A stretch of 64,000 nt of DNA from Amorphophallus konjac. Taxonomy: Eukaryota; Streptophyta; Magnoliopsida; Alismatales; Araceae. Location of the stretch: NCBI GenBank assembly GCA_022559845.1, contig CM040126.1, positions 127,572,886-127,636,885 on the forward strand, given 5' to 3'. Made by a program: the position numbers and the translations under genes. This document shows, in pieces, positions 1 to 9,412 of this stretch. The stretch's first letter is position 1; each line of letters starts with the position of its first letter. The notes under the pieces were generated by a model. It worked only from the letters and a program-made list of their open reading frames with translations. It was not told the DNA's origin and did no database searches.

Positions 1-1
1 A

Positions 2-919
2 ATTGAAGTTGATCCCAACAAGGCAAAGGCCATTAGAGATATGCCTCCTCCCAAGAATTTGAAGGAAGTTCGAGGATTAATCGGGAGGTTGTAATTTATT
101 CGTCGCTTCGTCTCCCAGCATTCACAAAGATGTAGGCCGTTCTACGAGCTTACTAAGTCGGGAGTCAAGTTTAATTGGGATGACAAGTGTCAGGCAGCCT
201 TTGACGGATTGAAGGATTATTTGGCCAATCCTCCTGTCCTGAGGCCGCCAATTCCAGGCAAACCGCTTATTCTTTATGTTTCGGTTCTGGATGACTCCGT
301 AGGTGCTGTCTTAGCTCAAGTGGATGAAGAAATTAAGGAGAGGGCAGCATACTACTTGTCTAAGCTTCTTAACCCCTGTGAGCAGAGGTACTCAGCCATG
401 GAAAAGACTTGTGCAGCTTTGGTCTGGGTAGTTCAGAAGTTAAAACACTATTTCCTAGCTCATGAAGTTCACCTCATTGCTCGCATGAATCCGATTAAAT
501 TCCTCCTTGAGAGATCTGTCCTCACTGATCGATTAGCACGCTGGCAAAGTTTCCTTTCTCAATTTGACATCACTTACATTCAGCAAAAAGCTATCAAAGG
601 TTATGCCATTGCCGAGCATCTTGCTCACCACCCTCTTCCCCTATTTGATCCTGTCAATTCAGAGTTCTCAGATGAAGAATTAATGTCCATCAATCAACCC
701 CATGATCCTATGTGGACATTACATTTTGATGGAGCTCTAAATTCTCAAGGAAGAGGGATCGACATGGTTCTTTTAACACCAGAAGGGGTCACCATTCCAT
801 TTGCTGCTCGGCTCACTTTCCCCGTCACCAACAATATAGCTGAGTATGAAGCTCTTTTGGCCGGTCTTCAAACCACTCATCGATATGGTGTCACCCATTT
901 GAGGATTGTCGGTGACAGT
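2..919 (+). pseudogene. pol: Tat-A pol, first part: RT C-terminus, RNase H, start of second RNase H
   Basis: One frame runs from base 2 to 919. It begins in the RT connection region (IEVDPNKAKAI, then GRL-stop-FIRRF), passes through the RNase H domain (LILYVSVLDDSVGAVLAQ to about AIAEHLAHHP, roughly 275-640), and enters a second RNase H at about 705 (WTLHFDGALNSQG, NIAEYEALLAGL, then GDS at the break). The second domain keeps the expected acidic residues in FDGA and AEYEA. An in-frame TAA lies at 92-94, so this copy is not functional. The frame is cut at 919 by Tat-B and resumes at 10967 with QLILRQV, exactly where the GDSQL motif would continue. Confidence 0.88.
915..919 (+). repeat. Tat-B target-site duplication, left copy (ACAGT)
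   Basis: ACAGT lies directly before the LTR start TGTAGATC and is repeated at 10962-10966 directly after the LTR end GTCTACA. A perfect 5-bp duplication is what Ty3/gypsy integrase leaves. Removing the insert and one copy keeps the Tat-A reading frame, which confirms both boundaries to the base. Confidence 0.97.
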
Positions 920-2468
920 TGTAGATCTTGATTAAAGAAATCCACTTTAGGAAAATATTAAAGAATAAAGTGAATGAATGATAAGCAATAAAATAGCACG
1001 AGGTGCTAATGTGGAGTGTGTGATCGCCAGAGACGCGAGGCCTCAAAATATAATCAATAAAATAAACATGGGAGGATGATCGCGGAGAATACCTCAAAAG
1101 TGCGGGGATGTGAGTGCTTCCTTTCTCTTCCAATCGGCCGGCCGATGAAGAGAGTTCTTCCTTTTATTACCCTTGCAAAACAAACAAACACCACCAAAAT
1201 AATTGAATTAGAAATAAGGTGGGTGTAGCATCAATTCATGATAGAAATATGTGAGCATGAAAGCATGTGCAAGAACGCACCTTAAGGGTGGTTGCCCTTA
1301 AACCCCTATGCAAAAGGGTGGGGGATATATGATGAATGCAAAATAAAAATATGGAAATGTGCAAGAGTTGCACTATGGGGAGATCTCAACGTGGTTGAGT
1401 TAAATCAACAAAACAATGAAATATGATGCATGAACGATGCAATGAATAAAAAGAAGAATAATATAAATAAAACAAAGGGAGCCTGTGCTTTGGCTTGAAT
1501 GCTTCGATGGGGAGGAGCCTTCAGTGGGAGAAAAACATGAGCAATGTGAAGCCCTCCGTAGCCAAAAGCAACAGCCCCTTCGGTTCCCTGTAGAAAGAAA
1601 AGAAGAAGAAGGAAAAAAAAAGAAAACAGAAGAGGAAGAAGGAAAAGAAGAAGAAGAAGGGAAGAAGACGGAAGCAAGGGGGAGCGAGTGTCCAACCCAA
1701 CAACAGAGCCATTGGCTCTATTAAATAGGTTGAGGAAGAGATAAACATGGGCAAGAGTCCCAACTGGGAAATGATAAGAATGGGCAAGAGCCCAAACAAA
1801 GTAGGCATCTATCGAAGCAAGGACTCTCTGGGGAAAGGGCTGCGAAGCCAGAAGGTGAAACAAGCCTTAGGTCAGGGCGTCAATTGATGAATTGACGACC
1901 TATCCAGAGGGCGTTTCTCAAAAAACACGCCCTGCACAAGGGCGTTTCTCAAAAACCAATTTTAGCAATAAAAACTCCCCATATTTAAAAATGCAAAACA
2001 CGCCTCAATCAAAGCCACGTTTAAAAAACACGCCCCTGGGAAGGGCGTTAATTTCAAGAGCTCAAATGGGGAAGTCGGTCATACCAAAAGAATTAACGCC
2101 CTCAGGTGAGGTCGTCCTTTCTTTAAAAACGCCCTTGGTGAAGTCATGTTTCATGAAAAATACGCCCTTACCCAGGTCGTGAATTTAGAAAATTCATAAA
2201 ATAGATAAAATGGGGAGAAATAGATAAAATGGGAAGGACACGCCCTAGAACAGGGCGTGTTTCAAAAACACGCCTCTGATGATGGCGTGAATTCAAAAAA
2301 ATAGAGATAAATGCCCAAAAAATCCAAAAAATAGGAAAAATGGGGTAAATAGGAGAAATTCAAGAAAAGTGGGAAAACCACTCAAATAAGCTGATTTGAG
2401 GGTCAAATGGGGCATCGCAGAGCGATATGAAATATACTCAAAATAATGTCAATTTTGGCGTGTCTACA
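920..2468 (-). repeat. Tat-B 3' LTR
   Basis: This is the 1549-bp left LTR; being minus-oriented it is the 3' LTR. On the minus strand it runs TGTAGACACGCC...CAAGATCTACA. It contains several ACGCCC...GGGCGT mini-hairpins at about 1868-2290, an AT-rich TATTTAATAG TATA-like site near 1719-1728 (minus strand) with a CCAAT beside it, and a CT-rich stretch (GA-rich on plus, 1593-1680). Short reading frames on both strands here are by-products of that low-complexity tract and recur in the other LTR. Confidence 0.95.
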
Positions 2469-2481
2469 GCTGCCCCGCCTT
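2469..2481 (-). promoter_or_regulatory. Tat-B polypurine tract
   Basis: On the minus strand AAGGCGGGGCAGC lies immediately before the 3' LTR. The same 13 bases precede the Tat-A 3' LTR at 21167-21179. The position is right for the primer of plus-strand DNA synthesis. Confidence 0.8.
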
Positions 2482-5155
2482 GGCGTCTGCTTTGCAAGGG
2501 AGCGTAGCAAACTGAAAAGTAGATACCAAGGTGTGATGAGACACGCAACCAACATCACTTGATGAGAATCAAATCAAAAAGCACGAGATGAAGCAAATCT
2601 CGAGAAATTCAAGGAAATCAACAATGCTTGGATAAAAGGGGAGAGGTGCACGCGGTGCACGAAGGAGATAAAATAAATGATCAACTTCCAACGCGGTGGA
2701 AGTACCTCAGGTCACAAACCTGCAAGTTTCACCATTGGGGAGCGGTTACCAGCCAGTGGACGTGCTGCAGCCAAGGTGGATCAAGGGGAAAGTTGGAAAA
2801 TAAAATGATAAAAATCTAAACAAGGAGCTCTCGAGAAAATGACCCAAAACAGCGACAAAACGAACTGAGGATTCAATTCGGCAATAAAAATCTCATATCG
2901 AGAAAGATCAAGATCAATTCAACTCTCAACAGAAGCTTATCAGAATGATTTTCAGCAATTGATTCAAAGTCCTACATGAATGCATGCTGGGCTAAAGGGA
3001 AAAATAAAGCAAATGGAGATATAATATAATCAAGGATAATATTGTTAAACTGCCCAGACTGGGTCAAGAAACCAATTCTGCGAGCTGATACTAAGCCGAA
3101 GCCCGTTTATCCACGCACCAACTCGTAAAAAGGGAACCATCGTCCCCAGTCTCGGACGGCTCAACGGCCTATCCGTATGACTAAGATGCCTCTGGAATCA
3201 TCATTGTTTTTGATGAAGGGGAACTCAAATCCCAGATTTACCAAAGCCACAAGGTCCTTGATATAATCTAGTAGCATATGTAACATATAGTAAAATGCAT
3301 ACAGGAGATGGTGGAGTAATAAGCATGGGAACTGAGAAATGAGCTGCCGTCACCGTGGGACTTTGATGATGATGCCCAGCCGGCGGGACCAAGAGCTTTT
3401 TATCCTGCGCTCAAAAATTCATTAGCCAAGATATAAAAAGTATAACAAGCAATGGAGAAGGCATTTAAGCATAGCATGCATAGCATGAATCAAAGCAACC
3501 AATCATAGCATAAGTCAAATCATGGCATAGCAAAGCATCATTATTTGTTGTTTGTCATGAGGATGACAATCTGGCTAATCAAGTTTTGGAGTTAAATAAT
3601 CAAGATCTGATAATGCCCATCGGCGGAGTAATCAGATGAAACGAGCAGGAGTTGATTGAAAGATTTGGAGATGAATAATCATGAGATATGATAATCAGAA
3701 TGATATAGGGAGATGATGCCCCTGGATGGCATGTCATGAGAATATTGGGAAGAATCAATAGATTGATAGCAATGAGTGGAGATAGGACTCATCCCGTGTT
3801 CTTGGTCCTTGCAAAGCTGTTCCTGCAAAACACCATCAGACAATACAATGCAATTTTTTTTGTTTTTGGAATATGCAAATTTTTATGAGTTTTGAAAATA
3901 TTTAAATTTTTATGGAGATTTCTAGAAAATATTTTGAATTTTTGTTAGGATTTTGATCGGAAAATATTCAATTTTTTTTTGGATTTTGGCTTAGACATTG
4001 TTAATGCAGCATCAAAGGGTTGTTTTGAACCACTGGCTAGGGGTCCTTGTTCCTTCCCTTTTCGCTAAAAACTGCACAAAGCTGGGCGTGCATTGAAGGG
4101 TGGCGCCCTATAACCGACCGTCTATGGTCAACGGTGCCCCTACCAAGGCCATACCCGAGAAATGTTCGGTCTTGGAGGGAGAAGAGAAGAATAATTGTGA
4201 CAAGCTTTGTGCAGGATGGGAGATATCGGGACTTGAATTCCTTCCAAGGCGTTCCCTTCAAAGAGGTAGTCTGTTGCGCCGGGGCTTTATGCCTTTAATT
4301 TTTAGACCCTTGACATGCATACGACCAGAGTTTTCCCTGCGGGGACTTTGCCACTCTTGACATGCCATAATTCATAATTTTGCATCAAAATGTTGATTTG
4401 ATTTTCATAATAGCCCTTGGAGAGATGTGTATCATGAAAGCTCATATGAAAACTCATATTGATTTTGGGTCAAGACTGCCCCTATTTGAGACTCCTCTCG
4501 TATTGGGGATTACCAAGGTTGGTCATCTCATCCGTCAACCTCTTGCACCTGCACGTGGCCGAGTAAAGAAGAGAAAAAGACTTTCAGAAATTCATGGCAT
4601 GGCCAAGGTAGGAACGGTGTTTAAACCAAGGGAGCCGGCTAAGGACGCCGTGAAGTGTGTGGAATGCCCAGCTAAGGGTCGCTCTTACAAGCGGAGAGAG
4701 AATGTTGAATTCCCAGCGCGGGGTTCTTATTAACCAAAGTGCTGCAGAAGCAAGCCTAAAGACTCTTTTTAACAAAGATTTCATTTAAACAAAAGCCTAA
4801 GATAAAGGTTTAAAACACCACTCTTAATCTTGTTAAGAAGCACTTTGTTTTAAAAAAATCATGCGTGAAGAAATGGGGATATGATATCATATAAAATGCA
4901 TACTTACGCCAATATGTTACCTTGCACCCTTTGTAGAAGCAGCTGCCGCGAGAGGCTGATCATCGTGGGATTTGTCCTCTTTAGCAGAAAAAAGATTGGA
5001 AGCAAAGGGTTGAAAGTGGCTTAACAAGATGGAGTGGTGCCCAGACCAGACTCAGACGAAATAAGGAGAAAAGGAAAAGAGGCGAGGGCTAGAACTCCCT
5101 CACTAAGGCGTAGAGACCCTGATTACATGGAACAGTCTACAAAAGAAGCGGAAAA
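2482..5155 (-). other. Tat-B 3' untranslated region
   Basis: No convincing gene is present in these 2.7 kb. The stretch 3060-3270 matches, in reverse complement, Tat-A 20380-20600, and 4040-4370 matches Tat-A 13020-13330 in parts (a conserved stretch around CAAAGTCCCCGC on the element strand). It is therefore a shortened version of the Tat-A 3' region without the antisense extra genes. An AT-rich patch with long T runs lies at 3850-3985. Confidence 0.75.
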
Positions 5156-8100
5156 TTAGGAGGTGGAGTGAGGACTAAAGCCCCTAAAACAATGGGAGAA
5201 AGGGCAGATGCCCAAGGCAGTGGATGCGGAAGAAGTTGGGTCGGACCCGAGATCGGGAGGAATCAGAAGAAGAAATTGGTAAATGGAAAGAGGCGGATCC
5301 GGAGGTTCCGGAGGTAGTGGAGGAGAATCATGGTAGGAGGACTCATCCGAAGGCTCTGGTGAGACATTGAAAGAAGGGACGCGATGCCCTGGGGAAAGAT
5401 AGGGAAAAAGATGATGGAAGAGGTGACGGAAAAGGAAGAAGAGAATAAAAGATATGAAGTCCCGGAGGAGCAAGAAGATAAATCGAAAGAAATATGGAAG
5501 GTCCGGAGGTTCCGGAGGAATGAAATCAGGAGGGTCGCGATGCCCTGGGAGATGATAGAGAGAATAAGATGGAGAATCCGGAGGTTCCGGAGGAAGCAAA
5601 TGGAAAGAGGTGCGATGCCCGAGGAATAGAGAAAGGAATGAAGGAGGATTAGGAGAAAAATCCGGAGGTTCCAGAGGAAGAAGATGAAAAGGGGCGCGAT
5701 GCCCGAGGAGAAAGTCCGGAGGTTTCGGAGGGATAGAATCATAAAGGGCGAGATGCCCAAAGAGGAGGGATAAAATTCCTGGAGGTTCCAGGGAGATAGC
5801 AGGAAAGAGGACGCGATGCCCCAAAGGGAGTGGACCAAAAGATGAATATGAATAAGATGGGAAATGTGGAATATCCGGAGGTGCCGGAAGGCGGGGAAGA
5901 TACAAGTTTGGAAACCCGGGAAGTAGGAGGTGCAAATGCATGCAATGGGATGGATGCGATGAATGCAATGAATGCGCGAATGCAATGAGATGCAAAGAAT
6001 ATGGAGAATATGAAGGGCGAGAGGACGAGATCCTCCTCCTAACCCTGGGAATGGCCCATGGAAAAGATGTGATAGACAAGAAGGTGGATGAGATAGCGGA
6101 AGGCCTTTCGGCACCAAGATAACTGCCCCTCCACGGCAGTGAAAGAATACAGCCAAATGGCCCAATAAAAGGAGCTTCAATAAGTGGCAACCCCCTTTGA
6201 AGACAAAGATCAACAATGTGAGGGAGTTGGAGAGTTGGAACGGGAAGCATCGTGTTGCCCATTGAATGTGGTATATATGGAAAGTTGAGCAAAATGGGCA
6301 CTCGCCCCTTGTAAGGAGTAATGAATTCGGAACTCGGAAATTGGAACAAGGGGTGCCCTGCCCGGCCCTTAGACAGCATCAACGCCTGGCATGGCGGCGA
6401 CTTGACTTCTTCGGCCGTGATTGGCACAATAACCCGGATTGGCATCCGGCAAATGAATTCTTGAATCTTGAATGGCACAGTCGTGGCCAAAGTCTTCTTG
6501 CCCGGCTCTTGCTTATCTTCGGCACAAGTAGCTGCAGAAGCACGCCCCTTCCGAGTAACAAAGGGAGGTGAGGCGGAGGCGGAAGGCTTCGTGGATGGTG
6601 GAGTTATAATGGAAGGTGTTGGCAAATGGGTGAATGGGGGCGGAGGTTCAAACACGTCGAGTTTCTCCCTTTGCTCGGAAGCAGTTGGGATTGGCTCGGG
6701 TGCAAAAAGTGGTGGATCCTGCTCAGGACTAACCATGGGTAAAGGCGTAAGGTTATATGGTGGAGGAATAGGCAAGGTGGGTTTTAAAGGGATAATGGAA
6801 GGCCGAGGTGGCGGTAATGGGAGGTTAATTGGGGAAGGTTTAATGGAAGGTTTAGGGGAGCTTGGTGTGAAGGTTAATGGTTTAAGGAGTGGAGGTGTAA
6901 TTGGTGGAGGTTTAATGGAAGGTTTAGGGGAGCTTGGTGTGAAGGTTAATGGTTTAAGGAGTGGAGGTGTAATTGGTGGAGGTTTAATGGAAGGTTTAGG
7001 GGAGGTTGGTGTGAAGGTTAATGGTGTAATTGGAGGAGGTGTAATTGATGGAGGTTTAATGAAAGGGGGATACTCAAAATGTGCCGGTGTGGGTGATTGA
7101 AGTATCGACCCATCATCGTAACACCAGTTAGTCTCATAAATGGGGGTTGGATCGGGGACAGTGGCTTCGTCCTGAGCAGGGGGTTCATCGAATGATAATG
7201 GAGGGAGTGGGAAATTAAGGAAACTCGGAAGGGGTGCCTGCGGAGCTTCATCATCGTATACCGGCTCGGGTTCTTCAATTGCCGGTTCTTGCTCGTTTGG
7301 AATATCAACGCCGTAGTCGTCTATCCTATCCTTCCATTCTCTCTCCATTCTTGTAATATCATCCAAAGCCGCATAGAGAGGATTAACCGGAGTAGGAGGA
7401 GCCGTGACCCTCTTTATTTGTTCCTCCATGGAAGCAATCTTATCAAAAATATTTTGCTGGAGGGGAGTAACATGAACAACAGAGGGCTGGCAGGGCATTG
7501 AAGGAGGGGCCGTATAAAGAGGCCGTGGAGGGGAATTGACGGGACGACCCGTAAAAGAACCCGGATGGGCCGGATTGCAAGGAGTAAATGGGCCTCGGGG
7601 CCGTGTTGGAGGAGGAATAGAAGGAGGCGGGTGTCGGACCACCCGAGGAGGAGTGTGAATAGGAGGAGATGGGTAATGGGCTACCCGATCAGGATTGGAA
7701 GGAGGAGGTGGGTGATGGGCCACCCGTATAGAATTGGAGGGAGATGGGTGATGGGCCACCCGAATAGAATTGGAAGGAGGTGGGTGATGGGCCACCCGAA
7801 TAGAATTGGAAGGAGATGGGTGATGGGCCACCCGAATAGAATTGGAAGGAGGGAGAGATGAAGGAGATGCACCCTCAACGGCAGCCTTAAGGGCTTGGAT
7901 CTGTTGAGGGGCAAGATGATCTAATGCATGAATGATTCGAGAGACCTTCTCGTCATTGGGAGGAGACGGTCCCGAGGGAATAGTGGCCTGAAGTTGAGTA
8001 GGAGGACCACGAGAATGGACATTACCCATGGGTCGGGCATGACCATGAGAATAAGGACGTGGTCCCTTGAAAGAATGGTAAGAATGCTGATTAAGATTAA

Positions 8101-8182
8101 CATGTTGAAATTGAGGATAAGAAGTGCTAGGTTGTGCATCCTCATGAATCGAATTGAACATGTTTCTATCATGGTAAGCCAT
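5156..8182 (-). CDS. Tat-B long proline-rich ORF, function unknown
   Basis: This is the only long ORF of Tat-B, about 1008 codons from the ATG at 8182 (MAYHDRNMFNS) to the stop at 5156; the open frame extends further upstream without a better ATG. The order is: a Q/H/S-rich N-terminus; a short helical stretch (VSRIIHALDHLAPQQIQAL); 12-residue repeats (SNSIRVAHHPSP); an acidic middle (RMEREWKDRIDDYG); 24-residue repeats rich in KPPPITPP; a less biased part with YKGRVPILLNFP and LQLPHIVDLCLQRG; then a C-terminal third with recurring GHR and PEPPD motifs. I see no capsid, protease, RT or zinc-knuckle motif. It occupies the gag position and shows no internal stop, so it may be a structural or packaging protein for an element that borrows pol from relatives such as Tat-A. 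That role is inference. Confidence 0.6.
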   Translation of the reverse strand: MAYHDRNMFNSIHEDAQPSTSYPQFQHVNLNQHSYHSFKGPRPYSHGHARPMGNVHSRGPPTQLQATIPSGPSPPNDEKVSRIIHALDHLAPQQIQALKAAVEGASPSSLPPSNSIRVAHHPSPSNSIRVAHHPPPSNSIRVAHHPSPSNSIRVAHHPPPPSNPDRVAHYPSPPIHTPPRVVRHPPPSIPPPTRPRGPFTPCNPAHPGSFTGRPVNSPPRPLYTAPPSMPCQPSVVHVTPLQQNIFDKIASMEEQIKRVTAPPTPVNPLYAALDDITRMEREWKDRIDDYGVDIPNEQEPAIEEPEPVYDDEAPQAPLPSFLNFPLPPLSFDEPPAQDEATVPDPTPIYETNWCYDDGSILQSPTPAHFEYPPFIKPPSITPPPITPLTFTPTSPKPSIKPPPITPPLLKPLTFTPSSPKPSIKPPPITPPLLKPLTFTPSSPKPSIKPSPINLPLPPPRPSIIPLKPTLPIPPPYNLTPLPMVSPEQDPPLFAPEPIPTASEQREKLDVFEPPPPFTHLPTPSIITPPSTKPSASASPPFVTRKGRASAATCAEDKQEPGKKTLATTVPFKIQEFICRMPIRVIVPITAEEVKSPPCQALMLSKGRAGHPLFQFPSSEFITPYKGRVPILLNFPYIPHSMGNTMLPVPTLQLPHIVDLCLQRGLPLIEAPFIGPFGCILSLPWRGSYLGAERPSAISSTFLSITSFPWAIPRVRRRISSSRPSYSPYSLHLIAFAHSLHSSHPSHCMHLHLLLPGFPNLYLPRLPAPPDIPHFPSYSYSSFGPLPLGHRVLFPAISLEPPGILSLLFGHLALYDSIPPKPPDFLLGHRAPFHLLPLEPPDFSPNPPSFLSLFLGHRTSFHLLPPEPPDSPSYSLYHLPGHRDPPDFIPPEPPDLPYFFRFIFLLLRDFISFILFFLFRHLFHHLFPYLSPGHRVPSFNVSPEPSDESSYHDSPPLPPEPPDPPLSIYQFLLLIPPDLGSDPTSSASTALGICPFSHCFRGFSPHSTS
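5290..5900 (-). repeat. Degenerate repeats in Tat-B ORF (GHR / EPPD units)
   Basis: On the plus strand the text alternates GCGATGCCC with TCCGGAGGTTCCGG, giving GHR and EPPD in the minus-strand protein. About seven units with irregular spacing of roughly 60-110 bp are visible. All keep the reading frame, so the protein can tolerate changes in copy number here. Confidence 0.65.
6830..7035 (-). repeat. 72-bp tandem repeat inside Tat-B ORF
   Basis: Two nearly identical 72-bp units plus a partial third encode a 24-residue unit beginning KPPPITPPLL. The unit length is a multiple of three, so the frame stays open. Confidence 0.8.
7670..7858 (-). repeat. 36-bp tandem repeat inside Tat-B ORF
   Basis: About five units of 36 bp encode SNSIRVAHHPSP with small changes (PPP for SPS, NPDRVAHY in the last). 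Copies are very similar, which suggests recent expansion. Confidence 0.85.
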
Positions 8183-9390
8183 TATATAATCAAAATTCTC
8201 AATAATTATGCAAATAAGCACACAAGTTGGAATGGTTACCGTGATTTTGATTTGTTTAATCCTTGGTGAATTAATGAATTTTAATAACGTTTGGAAAGAT
8301 TCACACAAGGAGAGTCCTAGTTTCAATATGATTTGACTCCAATGCCAACTAGGAACTCTCACTCACCACGTATTAGGCCAACTAATTCGGGACTTCAAAG
8401 GGTACAACCTGCCCGGCGTCCGTGAGGGAATCCACGGGTGCGGGGGCTTATGGAGGCTTGGAAAAGGGATTTCCAGTCCAAAGAGACGGAATGCTCAATG
8501 GAGGGTCGTCCCGATTCCAAGAGGGTGTGTGGATCCAAATGAAGAGGAGGAGGCTCCCAAACCAAATGTAAATATGAATGCAACAGGGTAAACAGGCCAA
8601 CCACAATAATATGATCAATCAACAAAGATAAGCATGAAATATCATGAAAAACCACAGCCGGGGGGTTCTGGAAACCCACAGTAAAAACACGCCCTGGAAG
8701 GGGGCGCTACTAAACGAAGACACGACGGTGTGACCGTCGTGAATCAACCTGAGGGACCCAGGGGCTGGCTAAAACACGCCTTATGGTTAGGCGCTACCAA
8801 TGGAAAAAACGCCCTTGGGCAGGGCGTGAAACACCGCGGGCAGATGCCAACCAAGTCAAGAAACGCCCTGTGTCAGGGCGTTACAAATAAACGGATGCCC
8901 TGTCCAGCGGGCGTCAAATCAAGATACACGCCCTGATCTGGGGCGCTACTAAATAACAGAACGCCCTGGGACAAGGCGTGAATTCACAGGAAGCAAGAAA
9001 GCCCGGAAGTAAGCTGGAAAATGCCCTGGCAGAGGGCGTAAAATATTCAGAAGACGCCCTGTGTCAGGGCGTTAAATAAAAAAAAACGCCCCTGTCAGAG
9101 GCGTGAATTCACTTCCTCCAGGAAACCTTCACGGCCGACAGTATCAAGCACTCACAGTCACAGCAGGGCAATCAATAGTATAATTAACACAGAAGCATGC
9201 TCATCAAGATTTCAAATAAGTGAAAGTTTTTAAAACAAATCTATCTAATTGACAGATCACTTTGGGGGAGAGTGCAATGCACAAGGGAGGGTGCCCGAGG
9301 GGCACAAAAGGAGGGGTACACGTGGGTACCAATAGGAAAGGGCACACGTGGGTGCCAAGGGGAAAGGGGTAATGAAAGAAGAACACAAAG
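8183..9390 (-). other. Tat-B 5' leader between primer site and ORF
   Basis: This 1.2-kb leader holds no recognisable protein. Its main content is the mini-hairpin array listed separately at 8685-9110. The rest is unremarkable apart from short open stretches without coding character. Confidence 0.6.
8685..9110. repeat. Array of about ten ACGCCC...GGGCGT mini-hairpins
   Basis: Roughly ten units lie at about 8685, 8775, 8808, 8861, 8893, 8926, 8960, 9020, 9053 and 9087. Each is 20-25 bp: ACGCCCTG, a loop of 4-8 bases, then CAGGGCGT. Several have perfect 7-8-bp arms, for example ACGCCCTG-TGT-CAGGGCGT starting at 9053. Spacer sequence between units differs. In the element RNA these would fold into a chain of short stems between the primer site and the ORF. 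Confidence 0.8.
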
Positions 9391-9409
9391 TGTCCCACCG
9401 TGATCGCCA
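9391..9409 (-). promoter_or_regulatory. Tat-B primer binding site
   Basis: On the minus strand TGGCGATCACGGTGGGACA starts three bases after the 5' LTR end. Tat and Ogre elements typically use a TGGCGA-type site complementary to a tRNA 3' end. I cannot say with certainty which tRNA this one matches. The site fixes the minus orientation of Tat-B. Confidence 0.75.
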
Positions 9410-9412
9410 ATT

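Noticed and set aside
209..211. Start of the Tat-A RT/RNase H frame at 209
   Set aside because: The codon there is TTG and the frame is open upstream into RT; it is not a start site.
1405..1863. Frames of 79-152 codons in both Tat-B LTRs
   Set aside because: They lie in the CT-rich LTR leader, are duplicated only because the LTR is, and show no coding features.
4037..4360. Overlapping ORFs on both strands in the Tat-B 3' region
   Set aside because: Similarity to Tat-A 13020-13330 is at DNA level with indels that do not keep any frame.
8685..9110. CRISPR-like appearance of regularly spaced short palindromic units
   Set aside because: The DNA is plant nuclear, repeat units vary in sequence, spacers are irregular, and units occur singly elsewhere in the same elements.
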